Origin: Solibacillus isronensis
Lineage (GTDB): Bacteria > Bacillota > Bacilli > Bacillales_A > Planococcaceae
Direction of reading: 5' to 3'
Assembly: GCF_023715405.1 (NCBI RefSeq)
Contig: NZ_JAMBOC010000001.1
Span: forward strand, 434,001 to 498,000
DNA: 64,000 nucleotides
The position numbers and the translations under genes are program-made. Below, one piece after another: positions 10,488 through 18,252 of the stretch (the first letter of the stretch is position 1; each line of letters starts with the position of its first letter). Under the pieces are notes generated by a model. It had not been told where the DNA came from. It worked only from the letters and a program-made list of their open reading frames with translations, and ran no database searches.

Positions 10488-11129
10488 ATGCAGGCTAAAA
10501 TAGATAAAGCAGATTGTATGTTTTTAATTTCTGATGAGACAATGTACCGATTTCAGCAGTTGATCGATGAACTTAATCTATTCACATTAATACTTCCATT
10601 CAGTGAGGAGTCTTACCAACGTTCAGTCATCATATTTGATATTTGGTATTTATTATCTACTGAAGAAATCGATCGTATTTCCAATCCGGAAAATACGATG
10701 ATTTATCCAATTCGAAAATTTTTTTTGGATAAAATTAAAACCTTTCAAATAAGACGCTATATTCAGCTTGCTTTATTAGAAAACGAAAAGCTGGCGTTCA
10801 TTTGTGCAATTTATATTTATTTAAAGCAGGAACAGTTTATCGTGCAAAAATTAGCAGAAAACGAGGAAGTAGCGGCAAATTTTCAAGCGTTGAAAGGCTT
10901 CAGCAGTAAAAGTTTAAGACCTTATTATGATTCAAAATATATTGAAGTTGAAAATTACCCGCAACAGCTCGCTTTATTGCAAAGTACTGTATTAAAAGAA
11001 TTGCAGGTGCTTGTAATGGAATTTGAAACGTCTCTTCTTAACCTATATGAACAAGGAATTGCCGAGGCAAGTGAGATTTATGAAGCCGTATTTGGATTAA
11101 TCAATGACTGGGGTGGACGAGTGACATGA
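10488..11129 (+). CDS. Hypothetical protein, 213 aa, first gene of a two-gene unit
   Basis: I do not recognise this family. It is a soluble, mostly helical protein rich in Leu, Ile, Glu and aromatic residues, with no signal peptide or membrane span. Residues MYRFQQLIDELNLFTLILPF and a later helical stretch KELQVLVMEFETSLLNLYEQ look like docking or coiled segments. The SD GAGGTGAGG precedes the ATG. Its stop overlaps the start of the next gene by four bases (ATGA), so the two proteins are probably made in fixed proportion and may form a complex. It sits between a terminator and the trp T-box. Confidence 0.78.
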   Translation: MQAKIDKADCMFLISDETMYRFQQLIDELNLFTLILPFSEESYQRSVIIFDIWYLLSTEEIDRISNPENTMIYPIRKFFLDKIKTFQIRRYIQLALLENEKLAFICAIYIYLKQEQFIVQKLAENEEVAANFQALKGFSSKSLRPYYDSKYIEVENYPQQLALLQSTVLKELQVLVMEFETSLLNLYEQGIAEASEIYEAVFGLINDWGGRVT

Positions 11130-12493
11130 AAATTTCAAACCAGATTGAACATTTGCGAAATCTCTTCAATGAGTTGCGATATATGGAACTGATTCAATTC
11201 AGCACCATTACATTGCCGATCACACTTGAAGAAAAAAGGTATGCAGAAGCACTACTATGCTATGAATATTTGGCATCAACTTATTTTGAAATAGGCAGCT
11301 ATCAGAACTTTCATGCGGTCATGGATGATTATGAAAAGCTTTGTTTAACATATGGAAAAGACGAAAATAAGATGGTTTATTACTATTTGTACAGTCTTGA
11401 ACATATCTTTACGAAACATCATGATGAATCAATAGAAGCAGCAAAAAAATCGCTTAAATATGCGCATCTTTTGCAAAACGATGAACTTATTATCATTAAT
11501 TATTGCAATCTGGCAGCACAGTACCGTTATAAAGAAGAACCGCAAAATGCACATATCGCTATAAAGTTGGCGGAGTATTACAAACGGAAAAATCCTGCTG
11601 TCAACGCAACAATTGTTAGAGGTTATTTAGGAGCGCTCTATTATTATGCTTCAACGAGTAATGACATCATGTTTAATCAGATAAAGCATGACATTTTGCA
11701 GCATCTGGAAGGCAAACCCCCTTACTATGCGGGGAATATACTGTTTGCGGAAGCGATTTTAAACTATAGGGCTGGCTATGGGAATGAAAGCTTGGAAATG
11801 TTTGAGCAGACGTTTTTTCAATTGGAGAAACAACAGAATTATGTATTATTGTCCGTAGTTGAAAGATACCTTCAACGTTTTGGACTAATTGAGCAGTTTC
11901 GTTTTAAAAAGGAATTGCAGCATCTGATTGAAAAGTATAAAAATGAGCCCATCAGTGTACGTAAAGTACGTCACATACATGCTGACTTTTTTTTCGAAGA
12001 GGAAACGACTGCGCTTACAGTAAAATTCCCGCATGTCGTTTCGAAAGAGAGCACCATCGAGTTTGTGGAACATGCGCTTATGAACAATGAGGCAATTTAC
12101 TGTATTCATTGGTGCTTTATCACAGATAAAATTGAAGAGCTGTTCGGCACCTTATTTACTGAGCAGTTATTATTTACGTTATTTGAGTCGATTTATTCGA
12201 ATATTTTCGAGTATGAGGCAAAGGTTAATGTATTATCGAAAAATGAAGGAGAAGCGATTATAAAGAATATTTCCGAAAGCGACTTTTTCAAGTTGTTAAT
12301 GAAGTTGGAGGAGAAACTTCGAACAACTGCTGTTCATTCGACATCAGGTGTCGTAGAAATCCCGATTCATTTTGGGTTTATCCATTCAGACCAATTAAAA
12401 AAAGAAGAAGTTTCATATGAACAATTAGTAGCCTTTGCCGATGCAAGTCTGTATTATGCTAAATCACACGGGCAACTATACATTTACAGTTAA
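11126..12493 (+). CDS. TPR-like protein with a C-terminal degenerate GGDEF-fold domain
   Basis: The 455-aa protein has an N-terminal helical repeat region (about residues 35-270) reminiscent of TPR. The C-terminal region (about 308-455) follows the pattern of a GGDEF domain: a start-like helix IEFVEHALMNNEA, a hydrophobic strand YCIHWCFI, and the terminal signature ADASLYYAKSHGQ (438-450), close to the ADxALYxAKxxGR ending of diguanylate cyclases. Where GGDEF should lie the protein reads SKNEG (371-375), so cyclase activity is not expected. I infer a ligand-binding or structural role. It is translationally coupled to the preceding gene. Reading the last domain as GGDEF is pattern recognition and needs structural confirmation. 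Confidence 0.65.
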   Translation: MKISNQIEHLRNLFNELRYMELIQFSTITLPITLEEKRYAEALLCYEYLASTYFEIGSYQNFHAVMDDYEKLCLTYGKDENKMVYYYLYSLEHIFTKHHDESIEAAKKSLKYAHLLQNDELIIINYCNLAAQYRYKEEPQNAHIAIKLAEYYKRKNPAVNATIVRGYLGALYYYASTSNDIMFNQIKHDILQHLEGKPPYYAGNILFAEAILNYRAGYGNESLEMFEQTFFQLEKQQNYVLLSVVERYLQRFGLIEQFRFKKELQHLIEKYKNEPISVRKVRHIHADFFFEEETTALTVKFPHVVSKESTIEFVEHALMNNEAIYCIHWCFITDKIEELFGTLFTEQLLFTLFESIYSNIFEYEAKVNVLSKNEGEAIIKNISESDFFKLLMKLEEKLRTTAVHSTSGVVEIPIHFGFIHSDQLKKEEVSYEQLVAFADASLYYAKSHGQLYIYS

Positions 12494-12539
12494 TTTAAAA
12501 TAGTTTGTAAAATTCGGGCTGAAACGATACAATAGCAAG

Positions 12540-12775
12540 TATAGTAAAAGCGATGATGAAAAAATAGTAGTAAAGCGGCGTTTTTTTAGAGAGCTGACGG
12601 TTGGTGGAAGTCAGTAAGCGTACTTTATGAATGGATTTTCTAGCTGCACAGAGGAAATGCTGTGCCGTAGCACTCACGTTACGAGTTTTGAGTGGACTAA
12701 ATGTATTTAATTTAGTCAATAAAGGTGGCACCACGGCTCTTTCGTCCTTTAAAAGCGAAAGGGCCTTTTTGTGTT
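12540..12775 (+). promoter_or_regulatory. Tryptophan-specific T-box riboswitch
   Basis: The leader has the T-box element AAAGGTGGCACCACGG (12721-12736), a stem I with AG-rich bulge and apical GGTGG-type loop (CTGAC...GTCAG near 12595-12615), and a specifier region GAATGGA with codon UGG (Trp) at 12632-12634. The terminator pairs GGCTCTTTCG (12735-12744) with CGAAAGGGCC (12756-12765) followed by T5. Uncharged tRNA-Trp would stabilise the antiterminator and switch on trpE-trpG. This leader accounts for the whole 312-base gap before trpE. The 5' boundary is approximate. Confidence 0.93.
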
Positions 12776-12805
12776 CCCGAAAAGAAAAGCTGAGGAGAGA
12801 TGAGC

Positions 12806-14194
12806 ATGGCAGTAAAGACAGACAAATATGTAATGAAACAGGTAAATGGCGATACTTATACGCCTATTTCGATTTTTGAATCAATTATTGGAAAGAAAAA
12901 AGTATTATTCGAATCCAATGCAAAATTTAAGCAAAATGGACGCTATTCCTTCATTGCCTTTAATCCGGTTGGTGAACTGAAGGGAAATGCGGAATCCGGT
13001 TCTTATTCTATCCATAATCAGGAGCTGAAGACAGAACAGAAACCGGTATTAACTTTGTTGAAAGAGCTATTGCCAATTCAAAAGGAAGACGCTCCGTTCG
13101 CCTTTTTTGGCGGGGCAATCGGTTATTTTGGATATGAAACAGCCTATCATTTTGAACAAATCGGGGAAATTGTAGGTGATGTATACAATATGCCGGATGT
13201 TCATGTTTACTTTTACGAAACGTTTATCGTCATCGATCATCTGTTACAGCAAGTATCCATTGTGGCAATGGATCTGTTTCAGGCGGGTCATACGATGGCG
13301 TTGATGCAGCAAAAAGTGGATGATATCGAACAAATGATGATGTCATCTTTATCATATAAACAAACACCAGAAATCGATGTACAGTTCACACCGACTATTA
13401 AAAAAGAACGCTTTATTGAAATGGTTGAAACAGCAAAACAGCACATAAGGAATGGTGATATTTTCCAAGTCGTTTTATCTCAAACGTTTGAAGCAGATTA
13501 CCGAGAAAACCCATTGACGCTTTACCGAAAATTACGGACGTCAAATGCGTCACCGTATATGTTCTTTATGGAATTTGGGGACTATACGGTACTTGGCACA
13601 TCACCTGAAAGTCTAGTGAAAGTTCAAAAAGGACTTGTAACTACAAATCCGATCGCCGGAACGAAGCCGCGAGGACAGAATATACAGGAAGATGAAGCAA
13701 TCGCGAATGCATTGCTGCAAGACGAAAAGGAAATTGCCGAGCATAAAATGCTTGTTGATTTAGGACGTAATGATGTTGGCCGTGTTGCGCAGATTGGAAC
13801 AGTAGCTGTTACAAAATATATGGAAATCGAAAAGTATAAATATGTGATGCATATCGTTTCTGAGGTAACAGGGACATTACGAGACGATGCCCACTTAGTC
13901 GATGTTATCGCATCAAGCCTGCCAGCCGGTACGGTATCGGGTGCACCGAAAATTCGTGCAATGCAGATTATTAATGAGCTGGAACAGAGAAAGCGCGGAA
14001 TTTATGCGGGTGCGATTGGTTATTTATCGGCATCAGGGGATATGGATTTAGCCCTTGCGATCCGTACAATGGTAATTAAAGATGAAAAAGCGTATGTTCA
14101 GGCAGGTGCAGGGATTGTTTATGATTCGGTCCCTGAAATGGAATATGAAGAAACATTAAATAAAGCAAAAGCGTTGCTGGAGGTGCGCAAATGA
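12806..14194 (+). CDS. trpE: Anthranilate synthase component I
   Basis: TrpE converts chorismate plus ammonia to anthranilate, the first committed step of tryptophan synthesis. The N-terminal domain carries a VLFES segment near residue 30, corresponding to the LLES feedback motif. The catalytic core contains PIAGTKPRG, LVDLGRNDVGRVA, HIVSEVTG and LPAGTVSGAPKIRAM. Two ATGs occur, at 12800 and 12806; the SD GAGGAG at 12792-12797 is only 2 nt from the first and 8 nt from the second, so I chose 12806 (462 aa). PabB is the alternative for this fold, but the tryptophan T-box argues for TrpE. It overlaps trpG by 4 bases. Confidence 0.93.
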   Translation: MAVKTDKYVMKQVNGDTYTPISIFESIIGKKKVLFESNAKFKQNGRYSFIAFNPVGELKGNAESGSYSIHNQELKTEQKPVLTLLKELLPIQKEDAPFAFFGGAIGYFGYETAYHFEQIGEIVGDVYNMPDVHVYFYETFIVIDHLLQQVSIVAMDLFQAGHTMALMQQKVDDIEQMMMSSLSYKQTPEIDVQFTPTIKKERFIEMVETAKQHIRNGDIFQVVLSQTFEADYRENPLTLYRKLRTSNASPYMFFMEFGDYTVLGTSPESLVKVQKGLVTTNPIAGTKPRGQNIQEDEAIANALLQDEKEIAEHKMLVDLGRNDVGRVAQIGTVAVTKYMEIEKYKYVMHIVSEVTGTLRDDAHLVDVIASSLPAGTVSGAPKIRAMQIINELEQRKRGIYAGAIGYLSASGDMDLALAIRTMVIKDEKAYVQAGAGIVYDSVPEMEYEETLNKAKALLEVRK

Positions 14195-14772
14195 TTTTAC
14201 TTATCGATAATTATGATTCCTTTACGTATAATCTGTATCACCAAATCGCACAGTTTGGGGAAGACGTAAAAATTGTTCGAAATGATGCCATGACGGTTGA
14301 GGAAATCCGCACACTGCAGCCGAAAGCGATTGTTATTTCTCCGGGACCCGGGGAACCGAAAGATGCAGGTATTGTCATTGAAATGATCCGACAGCTTTAT
14401 AAAGAGATTCCGATTTTGGGAATCTGCCTTGGCCATCAGTCGATTGGTGAAGCGTTCGGTGCAACGGTGAGCCGGGCAAAAAATATTATGCATGGGAAAA
14501 CGAGCATGCTTCAATATGAAAAAACAGGTTTGTTTTCACGGTTCGAAGGAGAAGTCGAAGTGATGCGCTACCATTCGCTTATTATTGAAAGGCAAACATT
14601 GCATGAAGATTTCCAAGTTGTTGCTACAAGTGCAGATGATGGGGAAATTATGGCTATTCAACACGCTCACTATCCGGTATATGGGCTGCAGTTTCATCCT
14701 GAATCCATCGGTACAGAACTGGGTCCATCCATGATCAGCGAGTTTTTAAAGAAGGTGGAGGTATTGGCATGA
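14191..14772 (+). CDS. trpG: Anthranilate synthase component II (glutamine amidotransferase)
   Basis: This class I glutamine amidotransferase (193 aa) releases ammonia from glutamine for TrpE. The nucleophile elbow GICLGHQSIGEAFG (Cys about residue 79) and the catalytic His-Glu pair in FHPESIGTE are present, as is the oxyanion motif SPGPGEPKDAG. In many Bacillales one such subunit also serves PabB (amphibolic PabA/TrpG), and the sequence cannot tell. It is translationally coupled on both sides by ATGA-type overlaps. No trpDCFBA genes follow, so the rest of the pathway must lie elsewhere. Confidence 0.93.
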   Translation: MILLIDNYDSFTYNLYHQIAQFGEDVKIVRNDAMTVEEIRTLQPKAIVISPGPGEPKDAGIVIEMIRQLYKEIPILGICLGHQSIGEAFGATVSRAKNIMHGKTSMLQYEKTGLFSRFEGEVEVMRYHSLIIERQTLHEDFQVVATSADDGEIMAIQHAHYPVYGLQFHPESIGTELGPSMISEFLKKVEVLA

Positions 14773-15140
14773 TACCGAAAGATAAACATGACATAGCAGC
14801 AGTGGAAAAACTGAAAACTGCGGAAGCCGAAGCGGTCATTCCTTTACTGCCGAAGCTGCTTGAATGGGTGCAAGATATGAACTGGCCTGTAGCGGAGCCA
14901 ATGGTTGAGCTGCTGCTTCACTATCCGAATGAGCTGACGCCACTTGTTGATGAAGTGCTACGCGGGGACGATGACATGTGGATTTACTGGTGTCTCGTTG
15001 CGATAGTACCGAAGCTGCCGTTTTATTCGAAGCTCGTATTGGCAGATGCCGTCGAACAAATTGCCGCAATGGAGAGAACACCATTCAATGAAGATAATGT
15101 TGAAGCTGCTCAAGAAGCGTTACTAAGTTTTCAGCCATAA
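14769..15140 (+). CDS. DUF5071 domain protein
   Basis: A small (123 aa) acidic soluble protein. The start IPKDKHDIAAVEKL and the block LPKLLEWVQDMNWPVAEPMVELLL are characteristic of DUF5071, a helical-repeat-like family of unknown function. It overlaps the trpG stop by 4 bases and ends at a terminator, so it belongs to the T-box-controlled unit. Nothing in the sequence explains a role in tryptophan synthesis. DUF5071 relatives are sometimes found among candidate immunity proteins, but no toxin gene is next to it. Confidence 0.88.
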   Translation: MIPKDKHDIAAVEKLKTAEAEAVIPLLPKLLEWVQDMNWPVAEPMVELLLHYPNELTPLVDEVLRGDDDMWIYWCLVAIVPKLPFYSKLVLADAVEQIAAMERTPFNEDNVEAAQEALLSFQP

Positions 15141-15145
15141 TAGAG

Positions 15146-15179
15146 TCGCCTAATCATACATTGGTTAGGCGATTTTTTT
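15146..15179 (+). terminator. Intrinsic terminator of the trpEG unit
   Basis: TCGCCTAA (15146-15153) pairs with TTAGGCGA (15165-15172), followed by seven T. Confidence 0.9.
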
Positions 15180-15202
15180 AATAATCTTTTCGAGAAATGC
15201 GT

Positions 15203-15226
15203 CCAAATTAAATTTGTTTCCGTCTA
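15203..15226 (+). promoter_or_regulatory. Possible ECF-type promoter/leader of sigma gene 1
   Basis: CCAAAT (15203-15208) and CGTCTATAAGG (15221-15231) lie 47 and 29 nt before the start codon. A closely similar arrangement precedes the second ECF sigma gene (48971-48998). CGTC resembles the -10 element used by several ECF sigma factors. However, the spacing to CCAAAT is short for a -35, so this is a candidate motif and not an established promoter. Confidence 0.35.
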
Positions 15227-15249
15227 TAAGGGTGAAAGGAGGGCGGCTA

Positions 15250-15744
15250 GTGGAAATCGAGAAATTAATTGATACATACAGTGATTATTTGTACCGCATT
15301 GCCTTTATCTATACGAAGGATCGTTTAACAGCTGAAGAAGTCGTCCAAGACGTATTTATAAACTATTACCATAAATCAGGACAATTTGAACAGAGAGCAT
15401 CGATTAAAACCTATTTAGTGAAGATGACAATTAACCGCTGCTATGATTATTTACGAAGCTGGAAAAACAAGAAATTCGTCATTACCCAGTTTTTTCAGCA
15501 GCATGAAAAAGGAGTGGAACAGATTTATGTCGAGAAAGAGTTACATGGTGAAGTAACCGCCGCGGTCCTTACATTACCGGTAAAAGATCGGGAAGTATTA
15601 TTACTCTATTATTATGAGGAAATGACCGTGTTTGAAATCGCTGAGTTATTGGAATTGGCGGTATCGACTGTTAAATCACGTTTGCAGCGTGCGAGAGCGA
15701 AGTTGAAGCCGAAATTAAGCATGGAGGTGATGGAGGATGATTAA
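15250..15744 (+). CDS. RNA polymerase sigma factor, sigma-70 family ECF subgroup
   Basis: This alternative sigma factor would direct RNA polymerase to a stress- or envelope-related regulon. Region 2 (YLYRIAFIYTKDRLTAEEVVQD and the following residues) and region 4 with its HTH (MTVFEIAELLELAVSTVKSR) are separated by a short linker, as in ECF factors. I chose GTG 15250 (164 aa) because SD AAAGGAGG lies at 15235-15242, inside the longer open frame. Its end overlaps the next gene by 8 bases. That gene is a membrane protein and the likely cognate anti-sigma factor. The regulon is not predictable here. Confidence 0.9.
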   Translation: MEIEKLIDTYSDYLYRIAFIYTKDRLTAEEVVQDVFINYYHKSGQFEQRASIKTYLVKMTINRCYDYLRSWKNKKFVITQFFQQHEKGVEQIYVEKELHGEVTAAVLTLPVKDREVLLLYYYEEMTVFEIAELLELAVSTVKSRLQRARAKLKPKLSMEVMEDD

Positions 15745-16597
15745 GGAAAAGTGGCAGCAAGAGTTAAGCAAACTACAATTAACGGAGCAACAGAAGTCAA
15801 AGTTAAAGCAAACAATTGATCAGTCGAAACGCCTGAAACGACAAACGAATTGGACCATTATAATTGCCCCGATATTTGTTTTTACAGCAGTATTTTTCCT
15901 ATACTTGTTCACTAATGATGGGATCGTGTTGTCTCCTAATCAGGCATCCAGTCCGTTAGTTGAAAACAATGAACGAGAGCAATTAGCCGAAGCTATAAGA
16001 AGAGGCAAGTATGTGGCCATCATCAGTTTATTGCTGATTATCAATGGGGTTTTCGCCACAATAGTTTTCTTTACGATGAAGAGATGGAAAAAAATAGAAA
16101 TGCATAAACTTCGTAAAACAGTTTATAGATTGCGCTATTTGCTTATCACACTCTCGCCATTTGTCGTCTATGCAATTGGGAGCGCAATCCAAAAGTCTGA
16201 AGTAGACATTCAGTGGCTGAATCTTTGTATTTTCGTACTTGTCATTCTTTTGCAAATCGTAGTTTTATTTTATTTTGCCCGCAATACAACGGGAGAGGTA
16301 AGCTGTCCACATTGCCGCCATTCGTATTCAAAAAAAGAGCAAATAAAAATTGTATGTAAATTAAGAATGGAATTGCGTTGTCCAACGTGCAATGAAAAAT
16401 TGTTTTATTCTAAAAAGTACCGTCAAATAATCGGCGGAATCTCGATGCTTACATCGCCAACAATTATTTTCTCTTCTTCTTTTGGGTTACCGATTTTATT
16501 AACGATTCTATGTCTGACATTTTATGTACTGACTATGTTTTTTGTAGTTATGCCATTATATCTGGAAGTAACAGATGAAGAAGTATTTTTATATTAA
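15737..16597 (+). CDS. Putative membrane anti-sigma factor with a C-terminal two-CxxC zinc-ribbon-like segment
   Basis: The 286-aa protein has a charged cytoplasmic N terminus (residues 1-37, KEKWQQELSKLQLTEQQ) typical of ECF-associated regulators. A transmembrane helix follows at about 38-60, then further hydrophobic segments near 90-115, 136-155, 163-180 and 236-285. Between the fourth and last segments is CPHC-x21-CPTC followed by FYSKKYR, resembling the cxxc_20_cxxc family of Firmicutes. I infer that it anchors or senses for the adjacent sigma factor. The fusion of anti-sigma-like and zinc-ribbon parts is unusual. It is translationally coupled to the sigma gene (8-base overlap). Confidence 0.65.
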   Translation: MIKEKWQQELSKLQLTEQQKSKLKQTIDQSKRLKRQTNWTIIIAPIFVFTAVFFLYLFTNDGIVLSPNQASSPLVENNEREQLAEAIRRGKYVAIISLLLIINGVFATIVFFTMKRWKKIEMHKLRKTVYRLRYLLITLSPFVVYAIGSAIQKSEVDIQWLNLCIFVLVILLQIVVLFYFARNTTGEVSCPHCRHSYSKKEQIKIVCKLRMELRCPTCNEKLFYSKKYRQIIGGISMLTSPTIIFSSSFGLPILLTILCLTFYVLTMFFVVMPLYLEVTDEEVFLY

Positions 16598-16600
16598 AAA

Positions 16601-16629
16601 GAGCAGCCGAATTTAATCTTCGGCTGCTC
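16601..16629. terminator. Terminator between the anti-sigma gene and glutathione peroxidase
   Basis: An 11-bp perfect stem, GAGCAGCCGAA with TTCGGCTGCTC. The T tract is on the minus strand, so it is best suited to end the glutathione peroxidase transcript; on the plus strand the tail is weak. Confidence 0.8.
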
Positions 16630-16651
16630 ACTTCTATTATAAAAATATACT

Positions 16652-17122
16652 TTAAAGCAATTTCGCAATATCGTTTTCTGCTTTTGTCGGTGAATCCTGT
16701 GGGGCGTAACGTTTAATGACATTACCGTCACGGTCGACTAAAAACTTCGTGAAATTCCACTTAACTGACTGTCCTAAAAGACCTTTAGCTTCAGATGATA
16801 AATGTTTAAATAAAGGATGTGCTTCTGAACCGTTCACTTTCACCATTTCGTGCATCGGGAACGTGACACCGTAATCCAGGCGGCAGAACTCGGCAGCTTC
16901 CTCACTGGAAGACAACTCCTGTTTAAATTGGTCAGAAGGGAAACCGAGTACGACAAATCCTTCCTCTTTGTATTTATCATATAATTCTTCAAGCTCTGTA
17001 AACTGATTTGTAAATCCGCACTTGCTTGCTGTATTGACAATCATCATTACCTGGCCTTTATAGCGGTCTAATTCATATTGCTCGCCTTTTTCTGTCTTAA
17101 CAGGAATATCATAAATATTCAT
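16652..17122 (-). CDS. Glutathione peroxidase-family thiol peroxidase (BsaA-like)
   Basis: This cytosolic peroxidase reduces hydroperoxides, probably with thioredoxin or bacillithiol systems. The 156-aa protein has peroxidatic Cys35 in NTASKCGFTNQ, the tetrad Gln65 (FPSDQF) and Trp122-Asn123 in WNFTKF. The usual FPCNQF block reads FPSDQF, so that non-catalytic cysteine is replaced by Ser. Cys80 in EFCRLDYGVTFP is a candidate resolving residue. It appears to be a single-gene unit with SD GGAGGAA upstream. Confidence 0.93.
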   Translation of the reverse strand: MNIYDIPVKTEKGEQYELDRYKGQVMMIVNTASKCGFTNQFTELEELYDKYKEEGFVVLGFPSDQFKQELSSSEEAAEFCRLDYGVTFPMHEMVKVNGSEAHPLFKHLSSEAKGLLGQSVKWNFTKFLVDRDGNVIKRYAPQDSPTKAENDIAKLL

Positions 17123-17360
17123 GCTTTCGTTCCTCCTCGAAACTACTAATATAATTGTTTGTACTTTTATCGTACGGAAATAAAGCCCATATGTAAAATA
17201 ATCGGTATCACTTGAAAATGAAAATAAAACTCGAATGTTGTCGAAATGATGTCGGCCCTGGAACTTATCCGTTCAAATATGACATGTGTCACTGTGCCGA
17301 TACTATGATTGCGCTTACATTCTTGGGAGACATAAAATTTTAACATCAAGGAGTTTTATA

Positions 17361-18212
17361 ATGAATAAAAAGATTGCATGGGTTACAGATACTGCAGCAT
17401 TATTACCAGAAAGTTTTATTAAAGAACACTCAATTCATGTGCTTGCATTGAACATCGTTTTTGAAGAAGGCGCACTTCGTGAAACAGTGGACATGACGCA
17501 CGATGAATTTTACGATAAATTAAGAAATTCAACAATGCATCCAAAAACATCTCAGCCTGCATTCGGAGAGCATGTAGCTTTATATGAAAAATTAAAAGAT
17601 CAGGGCTATGACTGTGCCATTGCGATTCATACTTCAGAGCAACTATCGGGTACTGTACTAAGTGCTCCAATGGCTGCAGAACAGGCGGGTTTCAAAAGCT
17701 ATGTTATTGATGCGAAAATCGGTTCCTATCCAATGCAAGTCATGTTGGCACTCGGAATTGAGCTTGAAAAACAAGGACATGCCCCGGAAGCGATCGTGGA
17801 GAAAATAGAAGCAATGCGTGGCAAGGCGGAACTTGCTTTTATTCCTGCAAGCTTGGAGCAATTGCATAAAAGCGGACGTGTTTCAGGGATGGCAATGTTT
17901 CTCAGCAACTTGCTCAATATTAAACTAGTCATTGAATACAATAAAGAAGGCGGCGTTGAAGTGGCAAAAAAAGTGCGGGCTGATAATCGTGCCAGAAAAG
18001 CCGTCATAGAAAAACTTAAGCGAGCTATTTTAAAGTCACCTGTAAAAGAAGCCGCGATTATTCACTGTAATAATGAAGCAGGGGCTATCGAGTGGAAAAA
18101 GGAATTACTAAAGGAATTTCCGTCCATTCAATTTACCACTATGCCACTTTCTGCCTGTGTAGGTGTCCACGCAGGAGAAGGAACATTAGGTTTGACTTGG
18201 GTACGGGAATAA
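17361..18212 (+). CDS. DegV family fatty-acid-binding protein
   Basis: DegV/FakB-like proteins bind a fatty acid and, with FakA kinase, present acyl-phosphate to phospholipid synthesis. The 283-aa protein begins KKIAWVTDTAALLPES and has HPKTSQPAFGEH, the Ser/Thr-rich ligand segment EQLSGTVLSA and a C-terminal CVGVHAGEGTLGLTW (His and Gly near the ligand head group). The open frame extends upstream to 17286, but SD AAGGAG at 17348-17353 selects the ATG at 17361. No fakA is nearby. It is monocistronic and convergent with the MFS gene. Confidence 0.9.
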   Translation: MNKKIAWVTDTAALLPESFIKEHSIHVLALNIVFEEGALRETVDMTHDEFYDKLRNSTMHPKTSQPAFGEHVALYEKLKDQGYDCAIAIHTSEQLSGTVLSAPMAAEQAGFKSYVIDAKIGSYPMQVMLALGIELEKQGHAPEAIVEKIEAMRGKAELAFIPASLEQLHKSGRVSGMAMFLSNLLNIKLVIEYNKEGGVEVAKKVRADNRARKAVIEKLKRAILKSPVKEAAIIHCNNEAGAIEWKKELLKEFPSIQFTTMPLSACVGVHAGEGTLGLTWVRE

Positions 18213-18252
18213 AAAAATGCAGGGCCTCTTTCTAGGCGCTCTGCATTTTTTC
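18211..18252. terminator. Bidirectional terminator between degV and the MFS gene
   Basis: AAAAAATGCAG pairs with CTGCATTTTTT around a GGCC-containing loop region. The right arm lies within the last codons of the minus-strand MFS gene. Confidence 0.85.

Noticed and set aside
12495..12734. Open frames overlapping the trp T-box leader
   Set aside because: The region is explained by a conserved RNA structure with T-box motif and terminator.
14191..14772. Reading trpE-trpG as pabB-pabA (folate branch)
   Set aside because: The UGG T-box and the TrpE-like catalytic blocks favour tryptophan synthesis, though TrpG may also serve PabB.
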